Part shown: one piece after another, positions 5,276-5,724 of the stretch
How the letters are laid out: every line of letters begins with the position of its first letter
Numbering within the stretch: position 1 is the first letter of the stretch
Assembly (NCBI GenBank): GCA_965365655.1
Contig: CBDUCN010000325.1
Location: forward strand, 1-5,724
Reading direction: 5' to 3'
DNA length: 5,724 bases
Source of the DNA: JBFHNV01 sp965365655
Lineage (GTDB): Bacteria; Pseudomonadota; Gammaproteobacteria; HK1
The notes under the pieces: generated by a model
What the model was told of the DNA's origin: nothing
The model's database searches: none
What the model saw: only the letters and a program-made list of their open reading frames with translations
Program-made: the position numbers and the translations under genes

Positions 5276-5724
5276 ATGAGCGAGCACGAACTGGAAGAGT
5301 CGCTGTCCGCCCTGATGGACGGCGAGCTGCCGCCTGACGAGGCGCGGCGGGTGCTGGATGCGGTGCTGGAGGACCCGGCGCTGCGGGCCCGCTGGGCTGC
5401 GTGGCAACGCGTCGGCGCCGCCCTCGCGGGACAGCATCCCGCACGCAGCGGCGATCTGGCCGCGCGCGTGCAGGCCGCGCTGGAGGGCGAGCCGCGACCG
5501 GCCGTTCGCACGCCGCCGGTCGCGGCCCCCGTGCCGCCCGCGCCGGCGCGCCCGCGGCGGGGGCACGGCGCGCGGCGCGTTCTCGCGCTGGCCGCGTCGG
5601 GCGCGGCGGTCGCCGTGCTGGTCGCGGTAGTGGCCACCCGCGAGCGCACGCCGCCGGCGCCGCTGGCACAGGCTCCGGCGACGCACGACGCGCCGCCCGG
5701 ACCGCTGGCTCAGGCACCGGACGT
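5276..5724 (+). CDS. rseA: Anti-sigma-E factor RseA, N-terminal part (runs off window)
   Basis: RseA is a single-pass inner-membrane protein whose cytoplasmic domain sequesters RpoE; DegS and RseP cleavage releases the sigma factor under envelope stress. ATG 5276 opens a frame with no stop to the window end (149 codons plus 2 bases). The N-terminus EESLSALMDGELP (7-19) matches E. coli RseA; Asp15 aligns with E. coli Asp11, known to be needed for sigma-E binding. DPALRARWAAWQRVGAALAG (33-52) continues the binding domain and LAARVQAALEGEP (61-73) its end. Then come a Pro/Ala/Arg-rich linker (~74-101), one hydrophobic segment (~102-120, VLALAASGAAVAVLVAVVA) after Arg residues, consistent with N-in topology, and the start of a Pro-rich periplasmic part. 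The DegS site is not reached. rseB and a DegP/MucD-type protease gene would be expected next, outside the window. In alginate producers the orthologue is mucA. Confidence 0.9.
   Translation, partial: MSEHELEESLSALMDGELPPDEARRVLDAVLEDPALRARWAAWQRVGAALAGQHPARSGDLAARVQAALEGEPRPAVRTPPVAAPVPPAPARPRRGHGARRVLALAASGAAVAVLVAVVATRERTPPAPLAQAPATHDAPPGPLAQAPD
5660..5720 (+). repeat. Two imperfect 19-nt direct repeats, 42 nt apart, inside rseA
   Basis: Bases 5660-5678 and 5702-5720 agree at 17 of 19 positions and encode PLAQAP twice (RseA residues 129-134 and 143-148), a 14-codon period. The array may continue past the window edge. It lies in the proline-rich start of the periplasmic domain. Confidence 0.55.

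Noticed and set aside
4650..5279. 209-residue open frame on + strand overlapping rpoE
   Set aside because: Out of frame with RpoE, Gly/Arg-rich, no conserved motif.
5160..5717. 185-residue open frame on - strand opposite the rpoE end and rseA
   Set aside because: RseA on the + strand has family motifs, a membrane segment and an operon position; the antisense product is low-complexity Arg/Pro/Ala.
1..5724. Mobile element, CRISPR array, tRNA, riboswitch or novel defence system
   Set aside because: No terminal inverted repeats, transposase, regularly spaced repeats, tRNA-like cloverleaf or unknown gene was seen; every gene belongs to a known conserved family.

Overview
This window is a stretch of GC-rich (roughly 70% by eye) chromosomal DNA from a proteobacterium, most likely a gammaproteobacterium. 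The EF-P/EpmA pair with its modification lysine, the ParC close to the enterobacterial protein, and the RpoE-RseA sigma/anti-sigma pair all point that way. A high-GC free-living lineage of the Chromatiales or Xanthomonadales type would fit, but that placement is inference. All six genes are on the + strand and are densely packed.

Layout: (1) 1-1902, the C-terminal ~85% of topoisomerase IV subunit A (parC), entering from the left edge just before the catalytic tyrosine. (2) 1903-2031, an intergenic region with a GC hairpin after parC and an AT-richer patch that reads as a sigma-32-like promoter. (3) 2032-2955, htpX, a membrane zinc protease of envelope quality control (GTG start). (4) 2995-3564, efp, elongation factor P with the modifiable lysine K34. 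(5) 3605-4552, epmA, the LysRS-like ligase that puts (R)-beta-lysine on that lysine. (6) 4553-4692, a regulatory region with a sigma-70-like -10 and a sigma-E-like promoter. (7) 4693-5268, rpoE, the envelope-stress ECF sigma factor (GTG start). (8) From 5276 to the right edge, the N-terminal ~149 residues of rseA, the membrane anti-sigma factor. It stays open to the window end and overlaps nothing.

How the genes work together: efp and epmA form a substrate-enzyme pair for relieving ribosome stalling at polyproline motifs. rpoE and rseA form the sigma-E switch, in which envelope stress triggers proteolysis of RseA and frees RpoE. HtpX also serves envelope/membrane protein quality control. ParC decatenates chromosomes and is probably here only by neighbourhood.

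I found no mobile element, CRISPR array, tRNA, rRNA or unknown gene, and I do not think the window holds an undescribed system. The points worth checking are regulatory: alternative-sigma-like promoters before htpX and rpoE, a leaderless-looking epmA start behind a hairpin, the absence of epmB beside efp, and strong EF-P-dependent motifs inside RseA.
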